Shown here: positions 44,168 to 53,078 of the stretch, in pieces
Layout of the letters: the number at the start of each line of letters is the position of its first letter
How positions within the stretch are numbered: the first letter of the stretch is position 1
Assembly: GCA_964561215.1 (NCBI GenBank)
Contig: CAZLOS010000016.1
Span: 1-64,000 of the forward strand
Direction of reading: 5' to 3'
From: JAJFUV01 sp964561215
Lineage (GTDB): Bacteria; Acidobacteriota; Terriglobia; Bryobacterales; Bryobacteraceae
DNA: 64,000 nt
Translations under genes and position numbers: made by a program
Notes under the pieces: model-generated
What the model was told of the DNA's origin: nothing
The model's database searches: none
Seen by the model: only the letters and a program-made list of their open reading frames with translations

Positions 44168-45085
44168 TTGCCGTCGATTTCGATGAAAGAATTGCTCGAA
44201 GCTGGCGTTCACTTCGGGCACCAGACCAAGCGCTGGAATCCGAAGATGAAAGAATACATCTTCGGCGAACGCAACGGGATCTACATCATAGACCTGCAGA
44301 AGACCCTGAAGCTGTTCAAGGACGCCATGCGGTTCGTGGGCGAGATGGCCGCGCAGGGCAAGAGCGTGCTGTTTGTGGGCACCAAGCGCCAGGCGCAGGA
44401 AGCGATCTCCGAGGAAGCCGTGCGCTGCGGCATGTTCTATGTGAATCAGCGCTGGCTGGGCGGGCTGCTTACGAACATGATGACCGTACAGAAGTCCATC
44501 AAGCGGCTGAAGCTGCTTGAGGAGATCGCGGCCGATCCCACCGGCGGCGGGCGCCCGAAGAAAGAACTGATCCGCCTGGAGCGCGAGCGCAAGCACCTGG
44601 ACCAGAACCTGGCCGGCATCAAGGAGATGCCCGGACTGCCGGACGTGATGTTCGTAGTGGACTCGAATAAAGAAGAGATCGCCGTGAAGGAAGCCCGCAA
44701 GCTGGGCATCCCGGTGGTGGCCGTGGTGGACACCAATTGCGATCCGGACGTGGTCGATTACGTCATCCCCGGCAACGACGACGCGTTGCGCGCGATCCGC
44801 CTTTTCACCAACAAGATCGCGGACGCGGTGGTCGAAGGCAGAGCGCTGGCAACCGAGCAGGATTTCACCGCCGAAAAGATCATCACCGACGAGACCCCCA
44901 GCGAGGAAGTCCCCGAATACACGCAGTGGGTGGATCCGCAATACGCCGAGCAACTCATGTCGGAGAGCCTGAAGGACGAGGACCTACCGTCCACCTCGCT
45001 GCCGAAGAAGACTCCGGCTGCCGAGGACGAGGCGACTCCGGCCGCCGACGGTGAGGCGACAGCCCCGGCCGCGGAATCCAAGTAG
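44168..45085 (+). CDS. rpsB: 30S ribosomal protein S2
   Basis: A 305-residue uS2. TTG 44168 with AAGGAGG five bases upstream is the start (MPSISMKELLEAGVHFGH). HFGHQTKRWNPKM, ILFVGTKRQAQEA-like VLFVGTKRQAQEA, QRWLGGLLTN and VDTNCDPD-type loops are typical. The last 40 residues are an acidic Ala/Glu/Pro-rich tail (TPAAEDEATPAADGEA) that many S2 proteins lack. First gene of rpsB-tsf-pyrH-frr. Confidence 0.96.
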   Translation: MPSISMKELLEAGVHFGHQTKRWNPKMKEYIFGERNGIYIIDLQKTLKLFKDAMRFVGEMAAQGKSVLFVGTKRQAQEAISEEAVRCGMFYVNQRWLGGLLTNMMTVQKSIKRLKLLEEIAADPTGGGRPKKELIRLERERKHLDQNLAGIKEMPGLPDVMFVVDSNKEEIAVKEARKLGIPVVAVVDTNCDPDVVDYVIPGNDDALRAIRLFTNKIADAVVEGRALATEQDFTAEKIITDETPSEEVPEYTQWVDPQYAEQLMSESLKDEDLPSTSLPKKTPAAEDEATPAADGEATAPAAESK

Positions 45086-45150
45086 CCTGCCGCGGGCCCG
45101 CTCCAGCGGGCGCGGCGCAACCAGATTTCTCAAGGACAGGTGCAAAGATA

Positions 45151-45774
45151 ATGGCGGAAATCACCGCACAGTTGGTAAAGGAACTCCGCGACCGCACAGG
45201 CGCGGGCATGATGGAGTGCAAGCGCGCCCTGGGCGAAGCGAACGGCGATTTGGCGGAAGCGGAAGTGGTGCTGCGCAAGCGTGGCATCGCCAACGCCAGC
45301 AAGAAGTCCGCCCGGGCCACCAAGCAGGGCGTGATCGGTAGTTACATTCACGCCGGCGCCCAGTTGGGCGTGTTGGTGGAGGTCAATTGCGAGTCCGATT
45401 TCGTGGCGCGCACAGACGACTTCCGTGAGTTGGTGCACGACGTCGCCATGCAGATCGCGGCGGCCGATCCCCAGTTCATCCGCAAAGAGGACGTCTCCGG
45501 GCCGGCGCTCGAGAAGGAACGCGAGATCCAGCGTGCACGGGCGCTGGCCGAAGGCAAACCCGAGAAGATGGTGGACAGGATCGTGGAAGGCCGCATGAGC
45601 AAGTTCTACGAGGAAGTCTGCCTGCTCGAGCAGCCGTACATCAAGGACAACTCGCTCACCGTGGGCCAGTTGATCGCCACCAAGATCGCCAAGTGCGGCG
45701 AGAACATCACGGTGGCCCGTTTTGTGCGCCTGAAAGTGGGCGACGCCGCCGCCGGCGATACGCCTGCCGAATAA
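45151..45774 (+). CDS. tsf: Translation elongation factor Ts
   Basis: A 207-residue EF-Ts, the short form with one core dimerisation subdomain. It recycles EF-Tu by nucleotide exchange. The N-terminal LVKELRDRTGAGMMECKRAL, the NASKKSARATKQG loop and VLVEVNCESDFVARTDDF are clear. It lies 65 bases after rpsB with AAGGACAGG before the ATG. Confidence 0.96.
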   Translation: MAEITAQLVKELRDRTGAGMMECKRALGEANGDLAEAEVVLRKRGIANASKKSARATKQGVIGSYIHAGAQLGVLVEVNCESDFVARTDDFRELVHDVAMQIAAADPQFIRKEDVSGPALEKEREIQRARALAEGKPEKMVDRIVEGRMSKFYEEVCLLEQPYIKDNSLTVGQLIATKIAKCGENITVARFVRLKVGDAAAGDTPAE

Positions 45775-45805
45775 GGACGGCCGCAATCCCGTCCCGGAGG
45801 ATAGG

Positions 45806-46507
45806 GTGGCGAAATACGAGCGCATTCTGCTGAAACTCAGCGGGGAGTCTCTGGCGGGCAAAGCCGCTTTCGGCATTGACGCGGAGCGGATGGCCGAACT
45901 GGCGGGCGAAATATCGGAGCTTGCCGCCACGGGTGTCCAGGTCGGCCTGGTCACCGGAGGCGGCAATTTCTTTCGAGGGATCACTTCGCGGGGCATCGAG
46001 CGGGTGACGGCGGATCACATGGGAATGCTGGCCACGGTCATCAACGCCCTGGCTTTCGCCGACGCGCTGGAAAAGAAAGGGACTCCGGCGCGCGTGATGA
46101 CGGCCATCGAGATGCGCCAGGTGGCCGAGGCATACGTCCGGCGCCGCGCCATCGCGCACCTGGAGAAGGGCCGCGTGGTCATCGTCGCCGGCGGCACCTC
46201 GAACCCCTACTTTTCCACCGACACCGCGGCCGCGCTGCGGGCCCTCGAACTGAGGGCGCAGTTGGTGGCCAAGGCCACGCGCGTGGACGGGGTCTATGAC
46301 AAAGACCCGCTGAAACACCCCGAAGCGAAGATGTTTCAAACGATTTCCTACGCCGATTTCCTTTCGCAGGCTCTCGGCGTAATGGACGCCTCCGCCGTGG
46401 CGATGTGCCGCGACAATGGAATGCCCGTCGTCGTTTTCAATTTGAATGTGCGTGGGAATATAATGCGTGTGTCGATGGGAGAACCCGTGGGCACGCTGAT
46501 CCATTAG
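45806..46507 (+). CDS. pyrH: UMP kinase
   Basis: A 233-residue amino-acid-kinase-fold UMP kinase that makes UDP. GTG start with GGAGG at 45796-45800. ILLKLSGESLAGK at the N-terminus, GLVTGGGNFFRG, and RALELRAQLVAKATRVDGVYDKDP are typical. Third gene of the conserved cluster. Confidence 0.96.
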   Translation: MAKYERILLKLSGESLAGKAAFGIDAERMAELAGEISELAATGVQVGLVTGGGNFFRGITSRGIERVTADHMGMLATVINALAFADALEKKGTPARVMTAIEMRQVAEAYVRRRAIAHLEKGRVVIVAGGTSNPYFSTDTAAALRALELRAQLVAKATRVDGVYDKDPLKHPEAKMFQTISYADFLSQALGVMDASAVAMCRDNGMPVVVFNLNVRGNIMRVSMGEPVGTLIH

Positions 46508-46528
46508 CGATTTCGTGGGAACGGACGT

Positions 46529-47134
46529 ATGAAACCTGGACAATCCAATCAAGCAACCGCACCGCAGTATCGCACCTCGAAGGAAGTGGAAGTAGCCGCC
46601 AAGGCCCGGATGGAGAAAGTCCGGGGCGACATGCAGCACCTGATGGCCGGCATTCGCACGGGCCGGGCTTCGGTGAGCCTGTTCGACAACATCCGCGTGG
46701 ATTACTACGGCACACCGACGCCGCTGAATCAACTGGCGACGATGCACGTGCCGGAGCCGTCCTTAATCACGATCCAGCCATACGACATCTCGCAGATCGG
46801 CTCGATCGAGAAGGCTATCCGGTCGTCGGATTTGGGCTTGAATCCTCAAAACGACGGCAAGATCGTGCGGGTGCCGATTCCGGCTCTCACCGAGGAGCGC
46901 CGCAAAGAACTGGTCAAACACCTGCACACCATGACGGAGGATCACCGGGTGGCAATCCGCAACCTTCGCCGTGATGGGAACGAAGTCCTCAAGAAGCTGC
47001 TCAAAGACAAGCTGATTTCCGAGGATGACCAGCGGCGGTCACAGGATGAAATCCAGAAGCTGACGGACGCCGAGATGCAGAAGCTGGACCAGGCCGCCAA
47101 AGTGAAGGAAAAGGAAATCCTCGAGCTGAAGTAA
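46529..47134 (+). CDS. frr: Ribosome recycling factor
   Basis: A 201-residue RRF that separates ribosomal subunits after termination together with EF-G. The hallmark RTGRASVSLFDNIRVDYYG and TPLNQLATMHVPEP are present. It has an N-terminal extension of about 15 residues compared with E. coli. It closes the rpsB-tsf-pyrH-frr run. Confidence 0.96.
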   Translation: MKPGQSNQATAPQYRTSKEVEVAAKARMEKVRGDMQHLMAGIRTGRASVSLFDNIRVDYYGTPTPLNQLATMHVPEPSLITIQPYDISQIGSIEKAIRSSDLGLNPQNDGKIVRVPIPALTEERRKELVKHLHTMTEDHRVAIRNLRRDGNEVLKKLLKDKLISEDDQRRSQDEIQKLTDAEMQKLDQAAKVKEKEILELK

Positions 47135-47443
47135 GAGTCCAGGTTACGGCGACGGAAAAACCTGCAAGGTGAAGTGTGGCAAAAAATACTGGGTGCGTGT
47201 CGGTTCGGGACTCAGCGGTCCACCTTGGGCGATGAAGACAGCATCGCCATAAAAAGGCTAAGTATCAGGAAACCGGCGACTAACAATCCCACCAACATAA
47301 ACCGTCCTCCCTCTCTCCCTTATCGGTCAGCAATTCGGCTTCCACTCAAATAGGTGCAAGACAGTTCCAAATGGTTGCAGGGAAATGCAGGGGAGCACGG
47401 CAACATTGTGCATAGAAGACAGGGCTGACCTCGGGGGGCCGTG
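47135..47443. other. Gap after frr
   Basis: Apart from a possible 28-codon frame on the minus strand (47212-47298) I see no gene, tRNA or other feature here. The rpsA promoter follows at 47444. Confidence 0.5.
47212..47298 (-). CDS. Possible 28-residue membrane peptide
   Basis: On the minus strand GGGAGG lies 7 bases before an ATG that opens a 28-codon frame. The first 20 residues (MLVGLLVAGFLILSLFMAML) form one hydrophobic helix; the tail SSSPKVDR is short and polar. This is the layout of known small membrane proteins. It lies outside any longer gene, between frr and rpsA. Chance cannot be excluded at this length. Confidence 0.5.
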   Translation of the reverse strand: MLVGLLVAGFLILSLFMAMLSSSPKVDR

Positions 47444-47472
47444 TTGACAAGCACCCCGCCGTCCGCTATATT
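47444..47472 (+). promoter_or_regulatory. Strong sigma-70-like promoter for rpsA
   Basis: TTGACA (47444-47449), 17-base spacer, TATATT (47467-47472). It leaves a leader of roughly 130 bases before the rpsA start, long enough for S1-type autoregulation. Confidence 0.7.
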
Positions 47473-47611
47473 GCTGAAGTATCGCTTTATCAACGGCTTG
47501 TCCGGTGTCGGGTCATGGTGGTTGCGAGGGAGTCGCGAACCAGGGTCAAATTGTATCCTCTTCCCAGCCGGCGTGCGCGTTGAGTAAGGCTCGCGCTCTG
47601 GAGACGCAGCC

Positions 47612-49345
47612 ATGGCCAATGAACTAGAAGACCGGCGGAAGGACATGCCCGGTACCCCGGCGGAAGCTGACTATGAACACCTCATGGAGGACTACAGTCA
47701 CTTCGCGCCGCCCGTAGAGGGCGAGGTTCTCGCGGGACACGTCTTGAAGGTGACAGAGAAGGAAGTCATCGTCGACGTCGGCTTCAAATCCGAAGGACTC
47801 GTCCCCGTCGAGCAGTTCAAGCTGCCGGATGGGTCGGTGCACGTCGCGCCCGGCGACGTGGTGGACGTGATGGTGGACCATCGCGGGGAGGTGGAGGGTT
47901 ACATTCTCCTTTCCCACGAGCGCGCGGCGCGCATCCGCGCATGGGACAACCTGGAGAAAGCCTTCCGCGAGAACCTGCTGGTCAGCGGGCGCGTGTTGGG
48001 ACGCATTAAAGGCGGGCTGATGGTGGACGTGGGCGTGAAGGCCTTCATGCCCGGCTCGCAGGCCGATTCGCATCCGGTGCATAACCTCGACGCTTTGATC
48101 GGCCAGGACGTTCCGGTGAAAGTGGTGAAGCTGAACCGCCGCCGGGGCAACGTCGTTGTGTCGAGAAAGGTGGCGGTGGAAGAAGAGAGTTCGGCGCGCA
48201 AGCACGCGGCGCTGGACGTGCTCGATGAAGGCTCCGTGGTAACCGGTACGGTGAAGAACCTGACCGACTACGGTGCCTTTGTCGATATCGGCGGCGTGGA
48301 CGGTTTGCTGCACGTGAGCGATATGTCTCACGGGCGAATCAATCACCCATCCGAAGTGGTCCACGTGGGCGACCAGATCACGGTGAAGGTGCTCAAACTG
48401 GACCGCGAGCGCGGACGCATTTCACTCGGTTTGAAACAGATGGCGCCGGACCCGTGGGAGACCATCGCCGAGCGGTACCCGGCCAGCCAGCGCGTCATCG
48501 GCCGGGTAGTGAGCATCACCGACTACGGCGCCTTCGTGGAACTCGAACCGGGCGTGGAAGGACTGATCCACATTTCCGAGATGACCTGGTCGCGGCGCAT
48601 GAAGCACCCCAGCAAGGTAGTCAAGGTCGGCGACCAGGTAGAGGCCGTGGTGCTCGAAGTGAAGCCGTCGGACAGGCGGATTTCGCTGGGCATCAAGCAA
48701 CTGGAGGCCGATCCCTGGACCACGGTGGATGCCCGTTACAGCGTGGGCTCGGTGGTGGAAGGCCGGGTGCGCAAACTGACGGACTTCGGCGCATTCATCG
48801 AAATCGAGGAAGGCATCGACGGGCTGGTCCACATTTCGGACCTGAGCTGGACCAAGCGTGTGAAGCACCCGTCGGAGATGCTCAAGAAGGGACAGGTTGT
48901 GCAGGCGGTGATCCTGCAAATCGAATCGGCGAACCGCCGGCTGTCCCTGGGTATCAAGCAGCTTCAGCCGGATGCGTGGGAGACCTTCTTCCGGGCGCAC
49001 CAGGTGGGCGACGTTGTGAAAGGCCGCGTGACGCGCGCATCGAGCTTCGGGGTGTTCGTCGAAGTGGCGCCGGGCGTGGAGGGATTGTGCCATAATTCCG
49101 AAATACGTCCCCAAGTGGAGCGCCGGAGGGAGAGGGAGAAGAGCGGCGAGGAAACGCTGCTGCCGATCGGCGAGGAATACGAGTTCAAGGTAATCCGGAT
49201 CTCGGAGGCGGAGAAGAAGATCGGCCTCAGCTACCGCGCGGTGGCCGCGGACGAGGAGCGGAGCCGGCTGGAAGACTACCAGCGGCGAGCCGCGGCGGCG
49301 ACCATGACGATCGAAGAGGCGATTCATTTGAAGAACCAGGGATAG
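47612..49345 (+). CDS. rpsA: 30S ribosomal protein S1
   Basis: A 577-residue protein with six S1 RNA-binding domains (starting about 36, 122, 207, 293, 379 and 465). Repeated landmarks are TDYGAFVDIGGVDGLLHVSDMS, TDYGAFVELEPGVEGLIHISEM-type and TDFGAFIEIEEGIDGLVHIS. It helps mRNA bind the small subunit. Length and domain count match rpsA. A near-consensus promoter and long leader lie upstream. Confidence 0.94.
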   Translation: MANELEDRRKDMPGTPAEADYEHLMEDYSHFAPPVEGEVLAGHVLKVTEKEVIVDVGFKSEGLVPVEQFKLPDGSVHVAPGDVVDVMVDHRGEVEGYILLSHERAARIRAWDNLEKAFRENLLVSGRVLGRIKGGLMVDVGVKAFMPGSQADSHPVHNLDALIGQDVPVKVVKLNRRRGNVVVSRKVAVEEESSARKHAALDVLDEGSVVTGTVKNLTDYGAFVDIGGVDGLLHVSDMSHGRINHPSEVVHVGDQITVKVLKLDRERGRISLGLKQMAPDPWETIAERYPASQRVIGRVVSITDYGAFVELEPGVEGLIHISEMTWSRRMKHPSKVVKVGDQVEAVVLEVKPSDRRISLGIKQLEADPWTTVDARYSVGSVVEGRVRKLTDFGAFIEIEEGIDGLVHISDLSWTKRVKHPSEMLKKGQVVQAVILQIESANRRLSLGIKQLQPDAWETFFRAHQVGDVVKGRVTRASSFGVFVEVAPGVEGLCHNSEIRPQVERRREREKSGEETLLPIGEEYEFKVIRISEAEKKIGLSYRAVAADEERSRLEDYQRRAAAATMTIEEAIHLKNQG

Positions 49346-49429
49346 CCCCGGGACCGTGATTTTTGCGATAGTGGAGATTCAGAGGGCAAGGCCCGCTCAA
49401 GCGGCGGCCCCAGAGGCAAGGAGATACCA

Positions 49430-49774
49430 GTGTCTATGACGAAAGCGGATCTGATCGAAGAAGTGGCCCGGGTCGTTGAAGTGACCCGAAAGGACTCGGA
49501 AGTCATCGTCGACGCGATTTTCGAGAGCGTCGTGCGTTCATTGCGCAACGGAGACAAGATTGAGATCCGGGGATTCGGCAGCTTCCGCACGCGCCAGAGG
49601 CAGCCGCGCATCGGACGCAACCCGAAGACAGGCGCGCGCGTGGATGTGCCTAGCAAGCGCATCCCGTACTTCAAGCCCAGCAAGGAATTGAAGGATTTGG
49701 TCAACGAGGGCACCAGCGCGCCCGTTGCTCCGGCGCCCACGGCGCCGGCACCCATCACGCCACAGACGGCCTGA
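49430..49774 (+). CDS. HU/IHF-family DNA-binding protein
   Basis: A 114-residue histone-like protein. GTG 49430 is taken because AAGGAG ends six bases before it; ATG 49436 is the other choice. TKADLIEEVARVV, GDKIEIRGFGSFRTRQRQPRIGRNPKTG (the DNA-inserting beta arm) and VPSKRIPYFKPSKELK are typical of HU/IHF. A Pro/Ala-rich tail of about 18 residues (APVAPAPTAPAP) extends the family C-terminus. It sits between rpsA and a HIT protein, the usual place for ihfB in many bacteria. Confidence 0.92.
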   Translation: MSMTKADLIEEVARVVEVTRKDSEVIVDAIFESVVRSLRNGDKIEIRGFGSFRTRQRQPRIGRNPKTGARVDVPSKRIPYFKPSKELKDLVNEGTSAPVAPAPTAPAPITPQTA

Positions 49775-49804
49775 CCGTCCACCACACGAGGCGCGGCCAA
49801 ACAT

Positions 49805-50293
49805 ATGGATCACCTCTGGAGTCCCTGGCGCTACCGGTACGTAAGTACGGCGGGGCCGGAAGACGCGTGCATTTTTTGCGTGAAGTCCGCTGCCGGACGC
49901 GACGAAGAGAACCGGATCGTCTACCGGGGCGAGAGGAATTTCGTGATCCTCAACTTGTTCCCGTATACCAGCGGCCACCTCATGGTGGCGCCATACGAGC
50001 ACGTGGCGAGCATCGAAGAGGCGTCCGAAGAGACGGCCATCGAGATGACGCTTCTGGTGAGGCAGGCAGTGCGGCATTTGCGGGCCGTATACCGGCCGCG
50101 GGGCTTGAACCTGGGCATGAACATCGGGGAATGCGCCGGCGCCGGCATTGCCGGGCACATTCACATGCACGTGGTTCCGCGCTGGCCCGGCGACGCCAAC
50201 TTCATGAGCGTGGTGGGCGAAACGCGCGTGATGCCGGAAGACATCTCGGAGACATACAGCAAGCTCAAGGCGGCGTTCGCGCAGGCCCGGTAA
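49805..50293 (+). CDS. HIT-family hydrolase (Ap4A phosphorylase-like)
   Basis: A 162-residue histidine-triad protein. The triad H118-I-H120-M-H122 (GHIHMHVVPRW) forms the nucleotide-binding and catalytic site. CIFC at 22-25 is half of a zinc site known in some HIT proteins; YTSGHLMVAPYEH is also typical. It probably cleaves dinucleoside polyphosphates or related phosphoramidates. Confidence 0.9.
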   Translation: MDHLWSPWRYRYVSTAGPEDACIFCVKSAAGRDEENRIVYRGERNFVILNLFPYTSGHLMVAPYEHVASIEEASEETAIEMTLLVRQAVRHLRAVYRPRGLNLGMNIGECAGAGIAGHIHMHVVPRWPGDANFMSVVGETRVMPEDISETYSKLKAAFAQAR

Positions 50294-50323
50294 TGAGCCG
50301 GCAGGCGGAAGCGCCCGCCCCGC

Positions 50324-51061
50324 CTACGCGCTGAGTTCGACAGGCTCGCCCGATTCTTCGGCTGCCTGTACGGGTGCCGGTTCTGCAGCCGTCTCGGCAG
50401 TGGCCACGGCAAGACTGCACAGGTCCAGGCTACGCGCCAGAGCTCCGCGCAATTCGCACAACCCGCGGGTCACGCCGTTGAGGCGCTCCTTGAGTTCAGC
50501 GTTGTGCGCGCACAGTTCGGCCTTGCCGGCAGCCGAACGGGATTGTTCCGCTTCCATGTGCTCCAGGCGAACACGCAGGCCCTGGAGCTGCTCCTCGATG
50601 GGCCGGGCAAGCGTTTGCAGGGCGGCTTCGTCGATGGGCGCGGCGGAGGCGGGAGGAGGAGGCGGCGCGGCGGCGCGTTCGGCCTGCGCGATCAACGCGG
50701 CTTTGGTGCTGGAGAATTCGGACTCCAGGGCGGTCAAGCGTTGGTCACGCTCTTCCAGCCGGGCGGCCAGCGCGGCCTTCTCGGCCGCAGTGGCTGTCTG
50801 CAAAGAAGTTAGGTTGGCCACTTCGGCTTTCAGGGCTTCCATCGCCGTGACCCCCTGATCCAGCGTCGATTGCAGGGTCTGCACCTGCTCCTCTCTCCCG
50901 CGGAGCCTTTCGGCCACCCCGGCGTGGCTGGATTCCAGCTCCGCCCTGGCTCGCGCATAGGCCGAGTTGGTGCGGCCCTGCAAAACGAGCCAAACGGCCC
51001 CGGCGCCAGCGGCAAATCCGACTACGAGGAACAGCATGAGGAATTGAGTTAGACCTTCCAT
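50324..51061 (-). CDS. Membrane-anchored coiled-coil protein
   Basis: A 245-residue protein. One N-terminal membrane helix (about 7-27) is followed by a long coiled coil (30-125; ELESSHAGVAERLRGREEQ). A Pro run (PPPPP, about 132-136) and a second helical segment come next, and an acidic tail ends the protein. The anchor-plus-coil layout resembles the N-terminus of RmuC but no nuclease-like domain is present. Role unknown, perhaps scaffolding in the envelope. It is the only minus-strand gene within this housekeeping block apart from lepB. Confidence 0.7.
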   Translation of the reverse strand: MEGLTQFLMLFLVVGFAAGAGAVWLVLQGRTNSAYARARAELESSHAGVAERLRGREEQVQTLQSTLDQGVTAMEALKAEVANLTSLQTATAAEKAALAARLEERDQRLTALESEFSSTKAALIAQAERAAAPPPPPASAAPIDEAALQTLARPIEEQLQGLRVRLEHMEAEQSRSAAGKAELCAHNAELKERLNGVTRGLCELRGALARSLDLCSLAVATAETAAEPAPVQAAEESGEPVELSA

Positions 51062-51220
51062 ACAGAAAACCCAGCTTCAGGTTGCCATTAGGCCCGAGTC
51101 GTGACAACCCAGCGAAACACTTAGGCGGAACTCGAAATTAGGACTAAGGCCCACAGTTACTTACACGGTGTCCGGCCGTTTTGGGGGACTAAATGAGGTG
51201 CCGGCGGGCGCGCGAGGCGG

Positions 51221-51226
51221 TATAAT
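51221..51226 (+). promoter_or_regulatory. -10 box upstream of yceD
   Basis: A perfect TATAAT 38 bases before the yceD start. The 12-base context GCGGTATAATGG is identical to that at 19297-19308. No clear -35. Confidence 0.4.
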
Positions 51227-51263
51227 GGATTTTTGCCGTCCCGGCAAGGCGGCGGAGGTGTGT

Positions 51264-51782
51264 ATGTTCCTTAGCATCAGGGAGATGGAACAGCGGAAGC
51301 TGGTTTTCGACGAGACCTTCCCGCCGGGCGAAGTCGAGTTTATGGACAGCAAGCTGAGGCAGGTTTCCCCGTTGCGGGCGGCCGGATCAGCAGCGCTGGT
51401 GTCGGCGAGCTTGGGTGGGATAAGGATTCAGGGCCGCCTGAGCGTCGAAATGGAGGCTGATTGCGACCGTTGTTTGGAGCCGGCCCGTTATCCGATCCAA
51501 GCGGACTTCGATTTGTACTATGAGCCGATGACCCACATCGCGCGCGCCGAAGAAGTGGAAATCGGAGCGCGGGAAACCGAGGTGGGCTTCTATGAGGGGG
51601 ACGGCCTGGAGTTGAAAGAGATTTTGCGGGAGCGGGTGCTGTTGGCGCTTCCGATGCAGCGGGTTTGCCGGCAGGACTGCAAGGGCATCTGCCCGGTGTG
51701 CGGCCAGAACCGCAATCAGCGCGATTGCGGCTGCCAGCCGAAGCCGGTGGACGACCGCTGGGCGGCCCTGAAGCAGTTTTGA
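51264..51782 (+). CDS. yceD: YceD/DUF177 family protein
   Basis: A 172-residue DUF177 protein. ATG 51264 with GGAGG six bases upstream. The conserved MEADCDRCLEPARYPIQ and the C-terminal CPVCGQNRNQRDCGC and QPKPVDDRWAALKQF pattern are present. YceD is involved in rRNA (23S) accumulation in other bacteria. The yceD-rpmF-plsX order is widely conserved. Confidence 0.93.
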   Translation: MFLSIREMEQRKLVFDETFPPGEVEFMDSKLRQVSPLRAAGSAALVSASLGGIRIQGRLSVEMEADCDRCLEPARYPIQADFDLYYEPMTHIARAEEVEIGARETEVGFYEGDGLELKEILRERVLLALPMQRVCRQDCKGICPVCGQNRNQRDCGCQPKPVDDRWAALKQF

Positions 51783-51835
51783 AGCCGGCCGCAAGTTAAG
51801 TAAAACCAGATTCAGAGATAGAAAAGGGAGTTTGC

Positions 51836-52018
51836 ATGCCGAATCCGAAACGGAGACATTCGCAGCGCCGCACTTCGACGCGCCGCGCGCACGACGCCAT
51901 CCGCAGCACGGGAATGGCGGAGTGCCCCAACTGCCACGAACCGAAGCTGCCCCACCGCGTTTGCCCGCATTGCGGCAAATACAAGGGCCGCGAAGTAGTT
52001 GAGGTCGCTGAGGAGTAG
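51836..52018 (+). CDS. rpmF: 50S ribosomal protein L32
   Basis: A 60-residue bL32. MPNPKRRHSQRRTSTRR at the N-terminus is diagnostic and the zinc ribbon C-x2-C...C-x2-C (CPNCHEPKLPHRVCPHCG) is complete. It has AAAGGGAG before the ATG. Confidence 0.97.
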   Translation: MPNPKRRHSQRRTSTRRAHDAIRSTGMAECPNCHEPKLPHRVCPHCGKYKGREVVEVAEE

Positions 52019-52049
52019 TGACGAAGGAGCAGTAGTTACGCTCAAGAAA

Positions 52050-53078
52050 ATGGTCACGATCGCTGTAGATGCCATGGGCGGCGATCACGCCCCCAAAATG
52101 GAAGTGGAGGGCGCGGTAAGAGCCAGCCGCGCTCTTGGCGTGCAGGTGGTGCTGGTAGGGCGGGAAGAAGTCCTGCGGAAGGAACTGGCCGAATACGACG
52201 GCTGGCAACATCTGCCGATCCAGCTTGTCCACGCCAGCGAAGTCGTGACCATGGAAGACAGCGCGGCCAAGGCGTTCCGGGCCAAGCGCGACAGTTCGAT
52301 CCGGGTGGCCAGCCGGATGGTGCGGGACGGGCTGGCGCAAGGATTGGTGTCGGCGGGCAACACGGGCGCGGCGATGGCCACTGCGAAGATGGTGCAGGGC
52401 ATGATCCCGGGCGTGGACCGTCCGGCACTGGCCTCGGCGTTTCCGACCGTAAGAGGAACGCCCGCGGTCATCATCGACGTGGGCGCGAACGTGGATTCGA
52501 CCCCGCAGATGCTGGCCCAGTTCGCGGTGATGGGTTCGATTTATTCCCACCTGATCTTCCGGACCGAGCATCCCAGGGTCGGGCTGCTGTCGATCGGCGA
52601 GGAAGAACACAAGGGTAACGAGCTCACGCGAGCCGCGACGCCCTTGCTGAAGGGCCTGCCGATCAATTTCATCGGCAACGTCGAGGGACGGGACGTCTAC
52701 ACGGGCGCCGCCGATGTGATCGTGTGCGACGGGTTCATCGGCAACGTGGCGCTAAAGGTCAGTGAAGGCGTGGTGGACATCACCAAGTACCTGTTGCAAC
52801 AGTCGCTTAAGGCCACCATCACGCGCCAGATAGGTTACGTGCTATCGCGGGCGGCATTCGCGGATTTTCGCAAGAGAGTGGATTACTCCGAGTACGGCGG
52901 AGCGCCGCTGCTCGGGATCAAGGGGGTCTGCATCATCTGCCATGGACGCTCCAATGCCAACGCCATCAAGAACGCCATCCGCGTTGCCGCCGAGTTCGCA
53001 GCAGGCCGCGTCGACCAGCGCATTGAAGAAGGGGTGCAGCAGTTCGCTCCCGTTGCGGTGTCAGCGCGCGCTGACTAA
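52050..53078 (+). CDS. plsX: Phosphate acyltransferase PlsX
   Basis: A 342-residue enzyme making acyl-phosphate from acyl-ACP in phospholipid synthesis. ATG 52050 gives the family start MVTIAVDAMGGDHAP; GAAGGAG lies further upstream than usual. VSAGNTGAAMA, GNVEGRDV, VCDGFIGNVALKVSEG and the C-terminal GIKGVCIICHGRSN are all clear. fabH, its usual partner, does not follow; dsbD does. Confidence 0.95.
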   Translation: MVTIAVDAMGGDHAPKMEVEGAVRASRALGVQVVLVGREEVLRKELAEYDGWQHLPIQLVHASEVVTMEDSAAKAFRAKRDSSIRVASRMVRDGLAQGLVSAGNTGAAMATAKMVQGMIPGVDRPALASAFPTVRGTPAVIIDVGANVDSTPQMLAQFAVMGSIYSHLIFRTEHPRVGLLSIGEEEHKGNELTRAATPLLKGLPINFIGNVEGRDVYTGAADVIVCDGFIGNVALKVSEGVVDITKYLLQQSLKATITRQIGYVLSRAAFADFRKRVDYSEYGGAPLLGIKGVCIICHGRSNANAIKNAIRVAAEFAAGRVDQRIEEGVQQFAPVAVSARAD

